A DNA stretch of 64,000 bases from Enterococcus montenegrensis (GCF_029983095.1 NZ_CP120467.1:1-64000); one strand, 5' to 3'; counted from the stretch's first letter, positions 55,617-63,799 are shown. Notes: generated by a model not told the origin, from the letters alone. Numbers and translations: made by a program.

Positions 55617-56021
55617 AAGATTGAATTGGAACAAGCAGTAGGCCAGATAAAAGGAAAAAAAGCTGCAAAACAGGCGGAAAACGGCACTTACTTTTGCAAA
55701 TACCAAGATGTTACGATCGTTTTTTGTAGGGAAAATAATAACCATTAAAAAAAGTTCTGATAAAAGGTTAATTTTCAAATGAGGATACTGTTATTATAAA
55801 AAAAACGAAATATAAACGGATAAAGAAAAAGCGTTTTTATATTGAATTTAACTACAGGTCATTGTTGCAATGTAGAAGCGTATCAGAAGTATTTGCTGCA
55901 AAAAAGCCCGCCCAAAAATAAGTACGAAATTTTTGGTAATTTACGTCGCAAACTTTCTAAATTTCGCCTTTTTTTAAGGGCTGTCGCGTTTATTTTCTGA
56001 TCAGTTACCGCTTAAAATAGT
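55617..56021. other. Gene-free stretch between yjbR-like and araC-like genes
   Basis: No gene is supported on either strand. The left two thirds are AT-rich without a recognised element. The right end holds a decayed repeat module (55889-55985), which may also act as terminator of the minus-strand AraC gene. Confidence 0.45.
55889..55985 (+). repeat. Decayed type C repeat module
   Basis: AGCCCGCCCAAAAATAAGTA and the following CGAAATTTTT closely resemble the start of the C module at 24632 (AGTCCGCCAAGAAATAAGTC, then CGAAATTTTT). The right half has diverged, though AAGCCC and GGGCT still pair. Confidence 0.5.
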
Positions 56022-56882
56022 TTAAGTCAATTGCTTTTGATACTGCAAAGGAGCACAGCCAACGGTTTTTTTGAAAACATGATGGAAGGTTTTGACGTTG
56101 GCAAAGCCAGCTTTAGCCGCGACATCACTCATGGGCAACTGTTCTGTAGCTAGTAAAAACTTGGCCTGCTCGATGCGATATTCTTTCAAATACTGAGAAA
56201 AGGGCAGTCCCACCTTTTGTTTAAAAAAGCGGGAAAAGTATGTTTGACTAAAGCCCACCTGTTTAGCTGCAGCCGCTAACGTGATAGGAGAGTCAAAATT
56301 AGCTTCAACATATTCAAAAATTTGATCCAATAATTCGAGGGTTTCACGACTTTTCAGATTTTCTTTAGCAGTATTTTGTTTTACATTCGGTTTTTTCGGC
56401 AGTTGATATAAGGCATAAATAAATTGCGTCAAAAGCCCCGTCACACCATATTGCCAGCCCTCGTGCCTTGTTTCTTGACAGTCAAAAATCTCCCGCAACA
56501 GGTGATTCAGATTTTTTTGTGCCAAAAGGGGCCACTGCTGGCTATAATTGGGCGCTTCATCAAAAAGCTGGAGTAAGGTGCGATCGGAGGTGACGAGATT
56601 GTTTTGCTCATAAAAAAAACGCAGATCAAACTGAAAAACAATACGCTTACTATCCGGGGAGGCAAGAAAAAAGTGGGGCTCGCCACTGGGAAAGAAAAAA
56701 ATCTCCCCTTCTGCCAATTCAAAAATCTCCCCAAAGGCCCCCAATTTCACTGTCCCTGTCAAACAATAAATCACTTCAATTTCTTTATGCCAATGGGGAT
56801 AGACGATTTCCCAACCATCATTAATAAACGTCCGAAAAGGAAAAGCACTATGTAATTCCGGTATTTCAAGATACAAACTCAT
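56022..56882 (-). CDS. AraC-family transcriptional regulator
   Basis: A 286-residue regulator with an N-terminal cupin-type sensor (HWHKEIEVIYCLTGTVKLGAFGE, EGEIFFFPSGEPHFFLASPDS). The C-terminal double HTH domain spans about 190-286 (ITLAAAAKQVGFSQTYFSRFFKQKVGLPFSQYLKEYRIEQAK, then MSDVAAKAGFANVKTFHHVFKKTVGCAPLQYQ). It is divergent from the three-gene oxidoreductase/epimerase operon that begins at 57345. It is thus the likely activator or repressor of it, with a sugar or polyol as ligand. The intervening 460 bp contain repeat array 5. Confidence 0.93.
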   Translation of the reverse strand: MSLYLEIPELHSAFPFRTFINDGWEIVYPHWHKEIEVIYCLTGTVKLGAFGEIFELAEGEIFFFPSGEPHFFLASPDSKRIVFQFDLRFFYEQNNLVTSDRTLLQLFDEAPNYSQQWPLLAQKNLNHLLREIFDCQETRHEGWQYGVTGLLTQFIYALYQLPKKPNVKQNTAKENLKSRETLELLDQIFEYVEANFDSPITLAAAAKQVGFSQTYFSRFFKQKVGLPFSQYLKEYRIEQAKFLLATEQLPMSDVAAKAGFANVKTFHHVFKKTVGCAPLQYQKQLT

Positions 56883-56939
56883 AATTTTCCTCCGCTTTTT
56901 AAAATTTTGGCTATCCGAATTTCTGATATTTTTTAAAAC

Positions 56940-57207
56940 GAGCTAAACGCTACCTTTCGTTTTTCTAGATTCAGCTGCAAAAACGAGCGCTCTAAGACAA
57001 TAAGCTAGAATTTCGAGAAATTTGAGGAGCAATTTATCAAAATTCCATCTTATTGCTTGTGAGCTAAACGCGTTTTTGAAGCTTTTCTTTTTAATCTAGC
57101 TACGCAAACTAGTCTTTCAAGAAATAAGGCGAACTTTTCAAAAATTTGAAAAACAATTTTCGCAAATTCCGCGCTTATTTTTTAAAGACTGGCAAGTTTG
57201 CTCCGCT
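56940..57207 (+). repeat. Repeat array 5: remnant plus modules B and C
   Basis: After a remnant of a B module end (about 56940-56960), type B lies at 56973-57083 and type C at 57098-57207, 125 bp apart. The B-C linker is TTTCTTTTTAATCT. Outer arms pair within each module: CAAAAACG with CGTTTTTG, and GCAAACTAGTCTTT with AAAGACTGGCAAGTTTGC. The array separates the divergent araC and oxidoreductase genes. Confidence 0.82.
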
Positions 57208-57301
57208 TTTCTTCTTAGTATACTTTATTTATTTTTTTTAAAAGATAAAATGTGGGAATTTTTAGTTACGGATGCGGGAAGAATTTTGTGTGGTTGTTTT
57301 T

Positions 57302-57326
57302 TATAATGAAGAAAATAAAACGTTTC
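57302..57326 (+). promoter_or_regulatory. -10 element and weak cre-like site of the oxidoreductase operon
   Basis: A perfect TATAAT lies at 57302-57307, without a good -35 at the standard distance, as often seen at activator-dependent promoters. ATAAAACGTTTCCA just after it matches 11 of 14 positions of the catabolite-responsive element pattern TGWAANCGNTNWCA. Confidence 0.4.
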
Positions 57327-57344
57327 CAAAAAGGAGAAATAATT

Positions 57345-58424
57345 ATGAGTTTAAAAGTTGGCATTATTGGCTGTGGTGGGATTGCTGAGGGTAAGCATTT
57401 ACCCGCTTTAGCTAAAATTCAGGAAGTTGAGCTAGTTGCTTTTTGTGATTTGATAAAAGAGCGCGCAGAAAAAAACTGTGAAAAATATGGGAGTGAAACG
57501 GCCCAAGTCTTTACGGATTATAACGAGATGTTGGCTTTTTCTGATTTGGATTTAGTGCACGTTTTGACGCCAAATAATTCTCATGCCCCTATTTCAGTAG
57601 CGGCGATGGAAGCCGGGTGTCATGTAATGTGTGAAAAACCGATGGCTAAAACTGCCGCACAGGCAAAGGAAATGGTGGCAGTGGCAAAAAAGACTGGGAA
57701 AAAGTTGACGATCGGCTATCAAAATCGCTTTCGTAAGGATGCCCAATATTTGCAAGAAATTTGTACAGAAGGAGAATTGGGAGAAATTTATTTTGGGAAA
57801 GCTCATGCAATTCGCCGGCGGGCTGTCCCGACTTGGGGTGTTTTTCTAGATGAAAAAGCGCAAGGTGGCGGACCTTTAATTGATATTGGAACCCATGCTT
57901 TGGATTTGACTTTGTGGATGATGGATAATTATGAACCAAAATTTGTCGTGGGTACGGCCTATCGTAAATTAGCGGAGCTTGAAAATGCGGCAAATGCGTG
58001 GGGCGCTTGGGATCCACAAAAATATAAAGTGGAAGACAGCGCATTTGGTTTTATCACCATGAAAAATGGGGCCACCATTTTCTTAGAAGCAAGCTGGGCG
58101 TTAAATTCTTTGGATGTTAAAGAGGCAAAGACAACATTGTGTGGCACAAAAGCTGGCGCAGATATGAATGATGGGCTAACCATTAATGGTGAGGATCACA
58201 GCACGTTGTATGAAAAGAAAATTGAATTGGAGCCAGGTGGCGTTGATTTTTACGATGGTGCCGCAGATGATCCCGCATATAACGAAGCAAGAGCGTGGAT
58301 CGATGCCATTTTAAATGACACAGCACCTTTAGTAAAACCTGAACAGGCTTTAGTCGTCACTGAAATTTTAGAAGCAATGTATGAATCTTCGGCGACAGGA
58401 GAACCTGTTTATTTTGAACAATAA
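57345..58424 (+). CDS. Gfo/Idh/MocA-family oxidoreductase, first of two
   Basis: NAD(P)-dependent sugar or polyol dehydrogenase, 359 residues. The Rossmann start is KVGIIGCGGIAEGKHLPAL. The family's Glu-Lys-Pro dinucleotide-binding motif appears as HVMCEKPMAKT, and the catalytic His/Asp region as GGPLIDIGTHALDLTLWMM. The start at 57345 follows AAAGGAG; the longer frame from 57252 has no SD. It is first in an operon with a TIM-barrel isomerase/epimerase and a second Gfo/Idh/MocA enzyme. This combination is common in catabolism of inositols, rare sugars or sugar acids. Confidence 0.92.
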   Translation: MSLKVGIIGCGGIAEGKHLPALAKIQEVELVAFCDLIKERAEKNCEKYGSETAQVFTDYNEMLAFSDLDLVHVLTPNNSHAPISVAAMEAGCHVMCEKPMAKTAAQAKEMVAVAKKTGKKLTIGYQNRFRKDAQYLQEICTEGELGEIYFGKAHAIRRRAVPTWGVFLDEKAQGGGPLIDIGTHALDLTLWMMDNYEPKFVVGTAYRKLAELENAANAWGAWDPQKYKVEDSAFGFITMKNGATIFLEASWALNSLDVKEAKTTLCGTKAGADMNDGLTINGEDHSTLYEKKIELEPGGVDFYDGAADDPAYNEARAWIDAILNDTAPLVKPEQALVVTEILEAMYESSATGEPVYFEQ

Positions 58425-58473
58425 TTTTTAACTTTACCAAATTAAAAGAAAACAAACCGGAAGGATGATAACA

Positions 58474-59442
58474 ATGAAATTAGGCGTTTTTACCCCCTTA
58501 TTTAATAATTTAAACTTTGACGAAATGATTGAAAAAGTCGCCAGCTATGGCTTGGAAACAGTGGAAATCGGCACCGGGGGATCACCGGGCTCTGCCCATT
58601 TAGATATTGAGCAATTATTAGCCTCCTCAGATAGTCGCAAAGAATATTTGGCTAAATTAGCCGATAAAGGACTGAGCATTTCGGCTTTAAGCTGCCACCA
58701 CAATCCAATTTCACCAGTGGCGCAAGTGGCAAAAGAAGCGGACGAACTTTTACAAAAAACCATTAAATTAGCTCAGTTAATGAACGTACCAGTGGTCAAT
58801 GGTTTTTCTGGTGTTGCCGGCGGGAATGCCACGGATACGCAAGTAAACTGGCCGGTTTTACCGTGGCCAACAGAATATAGCGACAGCTATAACTATCAAT
58901 GGGAGCAAAAGTTAATTCCTTACTGGCAAGAAATTAATACTGTCGCCGAAAGTGCTGGCGTGAAAATCGGGATTGAATTACACGGTGGCTTTTTAGCCCA
59001 TACCCCTTACACGATGTTGCGTTTGCGGGAAGCAACGGGCAAAGCGATCGGCTGTAATTTAGATCCTAGCCATTTATGGTGGCAAGGCATTGATCCAGTC
59101 GCGGCAATCAAAATTTTAGGCAACGCGGGTGCTATTCACCACTTCCATGCCAAAGATACATTTTTAGATCAAGATAATATTAATATGTACGGCTTAACGG
59201 ATATGCAGCCATACGGCAATGTTAAAACTCGTTCGTGGAATTTCCGTTCTGTTGGTTGTGGTCACGACTTGAAAGTTTGGTCTGATATTGTTTCTGCTTT
59301 GCGTTTGCAAGGTTATGACTACGTATTGAGCATTGAGCATGAAGATCCGTTGATGTCAATTGATGAAGGCTTACAACGGGCAGTCACGAATTTACGCTCG
59401 GTCATGATTTGCGATACACCAACTGATATGTGGTGGGCGTAA
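58474..59442 (+). CDS. Sugar phosphate isomerase/epimerase (xylose-isomerase-like TIM barrel)
   Basis: A 322-residue AP-endonuclease-2 type TIM barrel: KLGVFTPLFNNLNFDEMIEKV and YGLETVEIGTGG at the start. Metal-binding residues lie in IGIELHGGFLAHTPYTMLRL, NLDPSHLWWQGIDP and IHHFHAKDTFLD. The C-terminal catalytic Glu lies in DYVLSIEHEDPLMS. ATG codons lie at 58465 and 58474. The GGAAGG SD directly precedes the first, so the second is the better start. Together with the flanking oxidoreductases it probably acts on keto-sugars or keto-inositols. Confidence 0.92.
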   Translation: MKLGVFTPLFNNLNFDEMIEKVASYGLETVEIGTGGSPGSAHLDIEQLLASSDSRKEYLAKLADKGLSISALSCHHNPISPVAQVAKEADELLQKTIKLAQLMNVPVVNGFSGVAGGNATDTQVNWPVLPWPTEYSDSYNYQWEQKLIPYWQEINTVAESAGVKIGIELHGGFLAHTPYTMLRLREATGKAIGCNLDPSHLWWQGIDPVAAIKILGNAGAIHHFHAKDTFLDQDNINMYGLTDMQPYGNVKTRSWNFRSVGCGHDLKVWSDIVSALRLQGYDYVLSIEHEDPLMSIDEGLQRAVTNLRSVMICDTPTDMWWA

Positions 59443-59529
59443 ATTACAATGCGGATTACTAGGAAAAAAAGGCGGACAAAATAAGACGTTATTGTGGTAA
59501 AAAGACGTCAAAAGAAAGTGAGTGCAAAA

Positions 59530-60561
59530 ATGAAACAATTACAATTTGCCATTATTGGGTATGGCGGAATGGGTTCTTACCACGCCACGACCATCATGCC
59601 GCAATCACAAGAACTTGTGGCGATAAAAGGTGTTTACGATCTATTACCCGAACGCAATGAAGCAGCAAAAGCAGACGGTTTTTTTGCTTATGGGAGTTTA
59701 CAGGAGCTCTTAACAGATGAAAAAAGCGAGGCAGTTTTAATCGCAACGCCTAACGACAGTCACAAAGACTTGGCGATTGCGGCTTTAAAGGCAGGAAAAC
59801 ACGTCGTTTGTGAAAAGCCAGTGGCGATGAATACAGCAGAATTAGATGAAATTTTAGCGGTGGCAGAAAGTGTCGAAAAAGTCTTCATGGTCCACCAAAA
59901 CAGACGCTGGGACCCAGATTTTTTATTAATTCGCAAACTCTATCAAGAAAAACCACTGGGAGATTTATTCCAAATTGAATCAAGGGTTCAAGGAGCAAAC
60001 GGTATTCCCGGCGACTGGCGTCATTTGAAAAAACATGGTGGTGGTATGCTCTTAGATTGGGGCGTTCATTTATTTGATCAACTACTTTTTTTAATTGACA
60101 GTCCAATTAAATATATTCACACCGACTTAAGTTACATTTTAGGCGATGAGGTGGATGACGGGTTTCATAGTTATTTGACGTTTGAAAATGGCGTTAAAGT
60201 GATCATTGAAGTCGGAACGACAAACTATGTCACCTTACCGCGCTGGTATGTCAAAGGTTTAAATGGAACCGCGAAAATCTCTGACTGGGCGTTAAACGGT
60301 GAAATCATGCGGCGTACACAACAGGAAATCGCTGCACCAAAACCCATTCAAGCCGGCGTGGGCTTAACCAAAACGATGGCACCACCACAAGAGGAGGCCA
60401 CAGAAAAATTGGCTTTTCCTAAAGTAGAATCCCCTTATCCAAGTTTTTATGCGAATTTTTACGATGTTGTTGTGCATAATGCCACCCCAATTGTAAAAAA
60501 CAGTGAAGTTCGCCGTGTTTTATCCTTACTGGAAAGTATTTTAGCAGCAGGAAAAGATTAA
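59530..60561 (+). CDS. Gfo/Idh/MocA-family oxidoreductase, second of two
   Basis: A 343-residue NAD(P)-dependent dehydrogenase related to, but clearly different from, the first enzyme of the operon. The N-terminus is LQFAIIGYGGMGSYHATTI, then HVVCEKPVAMNTAELDEIL. The catalytic region is KKHGGGMLLDWGVHLFDQLLFL and the C-terminal beta-sheet domain begins near IKYIHTDLSYILGDEVDDGFHSYLTFENG. The start at 59530 is preceded by AAAGTGAG; the upstream in-frame start at 59494 lacks an SD. A branched terminator structure follows. Two such enzymes plus an epimerase suggest successive oxidation, isomerisation and reduction of one substrate. Confidence 0.92.
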   Translation: MKQLQFAIIGYGGMGSYHATTIMPQSQELVAIKGVYDLLPERNEAAKADGFFAYGSLQELLTDEKSEAVLIATPNDSHKDLAIAALKAGKHVVCEKPVAMNTAELDEILAVAESVEKVFMVHQNRRWDPDFLLIRKLYQEKPLGDLFQIESRVQGANGIPGDWRHLKKHGGGMLLDWGVHLFDQLLFLIDSPIKYIHTDLSYILGDEVDDGFHSYLTFENGVKVIIEVGTTNYVTLPRWYVKGLNGTAKISDWALNGEIMRRTQQEIAAPKPIQAGVGLTKTMAPPQEEATEKLAFPKVESPYPSFYANFYDVVVHNATPIVKNSEVRRVLSLLESILAAGKD

Positions 60562-60646
60562 AAAAAGTGAGTCCGCTATTTGAGCAGACCGGATAAATTA
60601 GCCGAAAGCTAATTTTGCGGTTGCTACAATAGGGACTCGCTTTTTT
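60562..60646 (+). terminator. Large, branched terminator after the oxidoreductase operon
   Basis: AAAAAGTGAGTCC and GGGACTCGCTTTTTT form the outer stem around ~57 nt. Inside is another hairpin (AAATTAGC, CGAAA, GCTAATTT). The T-run supports termination; the size is unusual. Confidence 0.8.
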
Positions 60647-60666
60647 GGTGAGGTAATTTTAACTCT

Positions 60667-61344
60667 CTACTTCTTAAAATTTTCAAGCAAAAGTTTCGCC
60701 ACGGCTTTAACAGAAAAAGGATTTTGTCCGGTAATAAATTGTCCATCTTGGAGGGCAAATTCGCTATAGGGCCGTCTCTTTTGAAAATGCGCCCCGCGTT
60801 CTTTGGCGACGTGTTCATTTAAAAAGGGCACGACGCTTTTTTTGCCGGCTAAAATTTCTTCACTGGTGGTAAAACCGGTGATTTTTTTGTCTGTAATTAA
60901 ATAGTTGCCTGCATCATCTTGTAAATTCAAAAGTCCGGCGACACCATGGCAGACAGAAGTTATATAGCCACCTTGTTTGTAAATATCTAAGGCAAGTTTG
61001 TGCAGGGTATCATTATTGGGAAAATCCCACATCACACCATGACCACCGGTGAAATAAATCGCATCATAATTTTTGGGGTCGACAACTTCCAGCGGCAGGG
61101 AATTTGCTAGCGCCCGCTGTTTAAAGTCGGTTGTATTATAAAAGTCCATGATTTCTTCATTCGTATATTTCATGCTGCGGGGATCAATGGGGACATATCC
61201 GCCATTGGGACTGACGTAATCATAAGAAATGCCGTGTTTTTGCAATTCGGCTGCAAATTCAGTGGCCTCACCTAACCATAAGCCAGTGGCATCTTCTGTG
61301 TTACCATAATGGGTTGTGTTCGTTAATACAATCAATACTTTCAT
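60667..61344 (-). CDS. DJ-1/PfpI-family protein (Hsp31-like)
   Basis: A 225-residue member of the class I glutamine-amidotransferase-like superfamily. The nucleophilic Cys is in YITSVCHGVAGLLN (nucleophile elbow). The preceding TGGHGVMWDFPNN and the N-terminal ATGLWLGEATEFAAELQKHG match Hsp31-type stress proteins and glyoxalase III-like enzymes. A role in methylglyoxal or oxidative-stress protection is possible but not proven. Its start overlaps the end of the ArsR-type regulator by 4 bp (ATGA), a sign of translational coupling in a two-gene operon. Confidence 0.92.
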   Translation of the reverse strand: MKVLIVLTNTTHYGNTEDATGLWLGEATEFAAELQKHGISYDYVSPNGGYVPIDPRSMKYTNEEIMDFYNTTDFKQRALANSLPLEVVDPKNYDAIYFTGGHGVMWDFPNNDTLHKLALDIYKQGGYITSVCHGVAGLLNLQDDAGNYLITDKKITGFTTSEEILAGKKSVVPFLNEHVAKERGAHFQKRRPYSEFALQDGQFITGQNPFSVKAVAKLLLENFKK

Positions 61345-61679
61345 TTTCTTCCCGCCTTTTCAATAATTTGACTGACGTGACTTAGCAATGCTTGTAATTT
61401 ATCAATTTGCGTTGTTTCGTGGGATAAGTAATAGTAATTTTTGGTTCCTTCTTGGCGATAATCAATTAAGTTAGCTTGCTTTAAAATTTTTAAGTGATGG
61501 GAGACTGCCGGTCGTGATAAATTGGTGGCCGTAGTCAAATCATTCACCCGCAATCCCTCACAAGCTTTATCTTGCAGCAAAGCAATAATAATTGCTTGGC
61601 GTTTTTCATCGCCCAATGCGATTAAAAAATCGCTGACTTCGGTAAATTCTTGTTTCAAATTTGTTAAATCAGGGGACAT
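61341..61679 (-). CDS. ArsR/SmtB-family transcriptional regulator
   Basis: A 112-residue winged-helix repressor: LIALGDEKRQAIIIALLQD, then the HTH VNDLTTATNLSRPAVSHHLKILKQANLIDYRQEGTKNYYYL. No Cys-rich metal site of the ArsR/CadC type is seen, so it may sense redox or another signal. I prefer the ATG at 61679, which has AAAGGAG at good spacing. The alternative TTG at 61685 lies too close to it. It probably controls itself and the DJ-1-like gene through the inverted repeat upstream. Confidence 0.9.
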   Translation of the reverse strand: MSPDLTNLKQEFTEVSDFLIALGDEKRQAIIIALLQDKACEGLRVNDLTTATNLSRPAVSHHLKILKQANLIDYRQEGTKNYYYLSHETTQIDKLQALLSHVSQIIEKAGRK

Positions 61680-61689
61680 GAGCAAACTC

Positions 61690-61723
61690 CTTTGGTCGAT
61701 ATTTTTAAACCATTAAACCAAAG
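61690..61723. promoter_or_regulatory. Inverted repeat upstream of the ArsR-type gene, likely operator
   Basis: CTTTGGT (61690-61696) and ACCAAAG (61717-61723) are separated by 20 bp containing TTAAACCATTAAA. The left arm overlaps the ribosome-binding site. Confidence 0.45.
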
Positions 61724-61919
61724 ACTTAAAAAAAAGTCAATTTTTTTAACTTAGGAAAAGGGAGAAAATAACGCAGATTAAGGGGTATCTGCCAAAATCT
61801 GCTCGGTGAATTTTAGGTGCGTTTCAAATTCTTGACGATAAAAAATTTCTGCGTTAGGCTATGGTCAGTTTTAAACGGTTTAAAAGTTTAAACGAATAAA
61901 CGATGTGTGAGGATAAATG
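61724..61919. other. Divergent region between ArsR-type and reductase genes
   Basis: TAACGCAGA (about 61769) and TCTGCGTTA (about 61849) are complementary across ~70 bp. Just before the reductase start, TTTAAACGGTTTAAAAGTTTAAACG contains repeated TTTAAACG units that may be an operator. I cannot define a promoter with confidence. Confidence 0.35.
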
Positions 61920-62948
61920 ATGAAAGATACAATGATTGCAGCACAAATTGAAAATTACGGTGAAAAAATTGGTTTAAAAAAGCAGCCACTACCTAGAATT
62001 GGCAAGAAGGACTTACTTGTAAAAGTCATTGCCGCTAGTATTAATCCGATTGATTTAAAAACAAAAGACGGCAAAATGAAGTTGCTCCTTCGTTATAAAA
62101 TGCCGTTAACTTTAGGCAGCGACTTTGCTGGTATTGTGGTGGCGCGAGGGGAACAAGTAAAAAAATTTCAGGTTGGCGATGCTGTTTATGGTCGGGTGCA
62201 AAAAAATCGCATCGGAACTTTTGCGGAGTATATAGCTGTAGATGTGAAAGATGTCGCCTTGAAACCCAAAAATCTGACGTTTGCCAAAGCCAGCAGTATT
62301 CCTTTAGTTGCTTTAACCAGCTATCAAGCCCTACATGAAGTGATGAAAATTAAACCGCAAGACAAAATTTTAATTCAAGCAGGTTCTGGCGGGATTGGAA
62401 CACTTGCCATTCAATTGGCAAAGCTTGCCGGCGCGTACGTTGCTACAACAACGAGTGAAAAAAATCGAGCTTTTGTAAAAAGTCTTGGTGCAGATGAGGT
62501 AATTGATTATCGTAGTGAAAATTTTGCCGAAAAATTAAAAGACTACGATTTTGTTTTCGATACCATGGGGGGCGATATTTTAAAGGATGCTTTTAAAATC
62601 GTGAAGCCTGGCGGTAAAGTCGTGACCTTGTCGGGTACGCCTAATTATGCTTTTGCAAAAAATTATAATCTCCCCTTATGGAAGCAAATAGCTTTAGGGA
62701 TTGCCAGTTATCCCATTACCAAATTAGCCAAAAAAACTGATGTGTCCTATGACTTTTTATTTATGCGGCCAGACGGCAACCAACTAGCTGCATTAACCAA
62801 ACTAATTGAAGCAAAACAATTACAACCAATCATCGACAGCGTTATTTCCCTAGCCGAAATTCAAAAAGCCATCGATAATTTAGCTTCTGGGCGCGCCAAG
62901 GGGAAAATTATTTTAGCAGTGGATGAAAAACTGGCACAAGAATTTTAA
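61920..62948 (+). CDS. NADPH-dependent quinone reductase-like protein (MDR superfamily, zinc-free)
   Basis: A 342-residue medium-chain dehydrogenase/reductase. The N-terminal GroES-like part is IAAQIENYGEKIGLKKQPLP, INPIDLKTKDGKMK, LTLGSDFAGIVVARGEQVKKFQVGDAVYGRV. The Rossmann domain begins ILIQAGSGGIGTLAIQLAKLAGAYVATTTS. Zinc ligands of alcohol dehydrogenases are missing, so quinone or enone reduction is most likely. ATG codons occur at 61917 and 61920. The GAGG SD is better spaced for 61920. It is divergent from the arsR-DJ-1 pair, and co-regulation with it is possible. Confidence 0.92.
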   Translation: MKDTMIAAQIENYGEKIGLKKQPLPRIGKKDLLVKVIAASINPIDLKTKDGKMKLLLRYKMPLTLGSDFAGIVVARGEQVKKFQVGDAVYGRVQKNRIGTFAEYIAVDVKDVALKPKNLTFAKASSIPLVALTSYQALHEVMKIKPQDKILIQAGSGGIGTLAIQLAKLAGAYVATTTSEKNRAFVKSLGADEVIDYRSENFAEKLKDYDFVFDTMGGDILKDAFKIVKPGGKVVTLSGTPNYAFAKNYNLPLWKQIALGIASYPITKLAKKTDVSYDFLFMRPDGNQLAALTKLIEAKQLQPIIDSVISLAEIQKAIDNLASGRAKGKIILAVDEKLAQEF

Positions 62949-62986
62949 AAATACAGTAAACTAAAAGATAGATGAGGTGATTAAGA

Positions 62987-63640
62987 ATGAAAATTGCATT
63001 TGTAGCTGCAATGGAGCTAGAAATTGAAGAGCTAATAGCTAAGTTTACTGCTGTTACGAAAGAAACTTTTTTGAAGCGAGATTTTTACACAGTAAAAGGT
63101 GAAAATACGTATATCTTTTTAGCAACTGGGCAAGGAAAAACCAATGCAGCGATGTACACGCAGTTTTTGATTACGAAATTTGTCCCAGATGCAATTATCA
63201 ATCTCGGTGTTTGTGGCGGTATCACATCACAAAGTGAGCTTTTGGCTGTGTATGTTGGAAGTAAGTATTGTCATTATGATATTCGCAAAAAACAAGCTAT
63301 CGGCAAATTTCCTCGGCATCTATATTTTGACGCAGATACAAAATTACTGACACAATTCTTACACGCTAATAAAGAAATTCAAGTTGGAATTTTTGGAACG
63401 GGAGAAGGATTTGTTTCAAGTAAAGAGCTGGCCGAAAAAATCCATTCTAATTTTGCAGTAGATTGCGTGGACATGGAGTCTGGTGCAATGGCGCAATGTT
63501 GTCAATTGAATCAAGTGCCCTTTATTTCCATAAGGGCAGTCTGTGATTTAGCCGACCGGAAAAAAACTTCTTCAGATGATTTCCAAAAAAAAGCGATGAA
63601 AAAAGTACATCGCATCGTTTTTGAAACGATGAATTCATAG
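62987..63640 (+). CDS. 5'-methylthioadenosine/S-adenosylhomocysteine nucleosidase-family protein
   Basis: A 217-residue purine/uridine phosphorylase-fold enzyme: MKIAFVAAMELEIEELIAKF, ATGQGKTNAAMYTQFLITKFVPDAIINLGVCGG, and the nucleoside-binding DCVDMESGAMAQCCQ followed by FISIRAVCDLAD with the catalytic Asp. The pattern fits MTA/SAH nucleosidases, which recycle methionine-cycle by-products. It is somewhat divergent and short, so another nucleosidase specificity is possible. The SD is GAGGTG, 9 nt before the ATG. A terminator follows. Confidence 0.88.
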   Translation: MKIAFVAAMELEIEELIAKFTAVTKETFLKRDFYTVKGENTYIFLATGQGKTNAAMYTQFLITKFVPDAIINLGVCGGITSQSELLAVYVGSKYCHYDIRKKQAIGKFPRHLYFDADTKLLTQFLHANKEIQVGIFGTGEGFVSSKELAEKIHSNFAVDCVDMESGAMAQCCQLNQVPFISIRAVCDLADRKKTSSDDFQKKAMKKVHRIVFETMNS

Positions 63641-63657
63641 GTTGGTAAAATTATCAC

Positions 63658-63686
63658 CCGCCAAATGTTGGCGGTTCTTTTTTTAC
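63658..63686 (+). terminator. Terminator of the nucleosidase gene
   Basis: CCGCCAA, loop ATG, TTGGCGG, then TTCTTTTTTT. Confidence 0.9.
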
Positions 63687-63719
63687 CTTAAACAAGCCTT
63701 TAAAATTCAATTCCTCCCA

Positions 63720-63748
63720 TTGCGAAAAACCTCCATTTGCGTTAAAGT
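63720..63748 (+). promoter_or_regulatory. Candidate promoter of rsmG
   Basis: TTGCGA, 17 nt, TAAAGT. It is a modest match to consensus, correctly placed before rsmG. Confidence 0.45.
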
Positions 63749-63757
63749 AGAGAAAGC

Positions 63758-63779
63758 GTGAAACAAAAATTTGTTTCAC
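63758..63779. other. 22-bp inverted repeat upstream of rsmG
   Basis: GTGAAACAAA and TTTGTTTCAC are separated by AA. Each arm contains GTGAAACA, a parS half-site, in the opposite order to parS. The element lies just downstream of the candidate rsmG promoter and 20 bp before the start codon. Confidence 0.5.
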
Positions 63780-63799
63780 AAAAAAGAAAGGAAAAGGCC

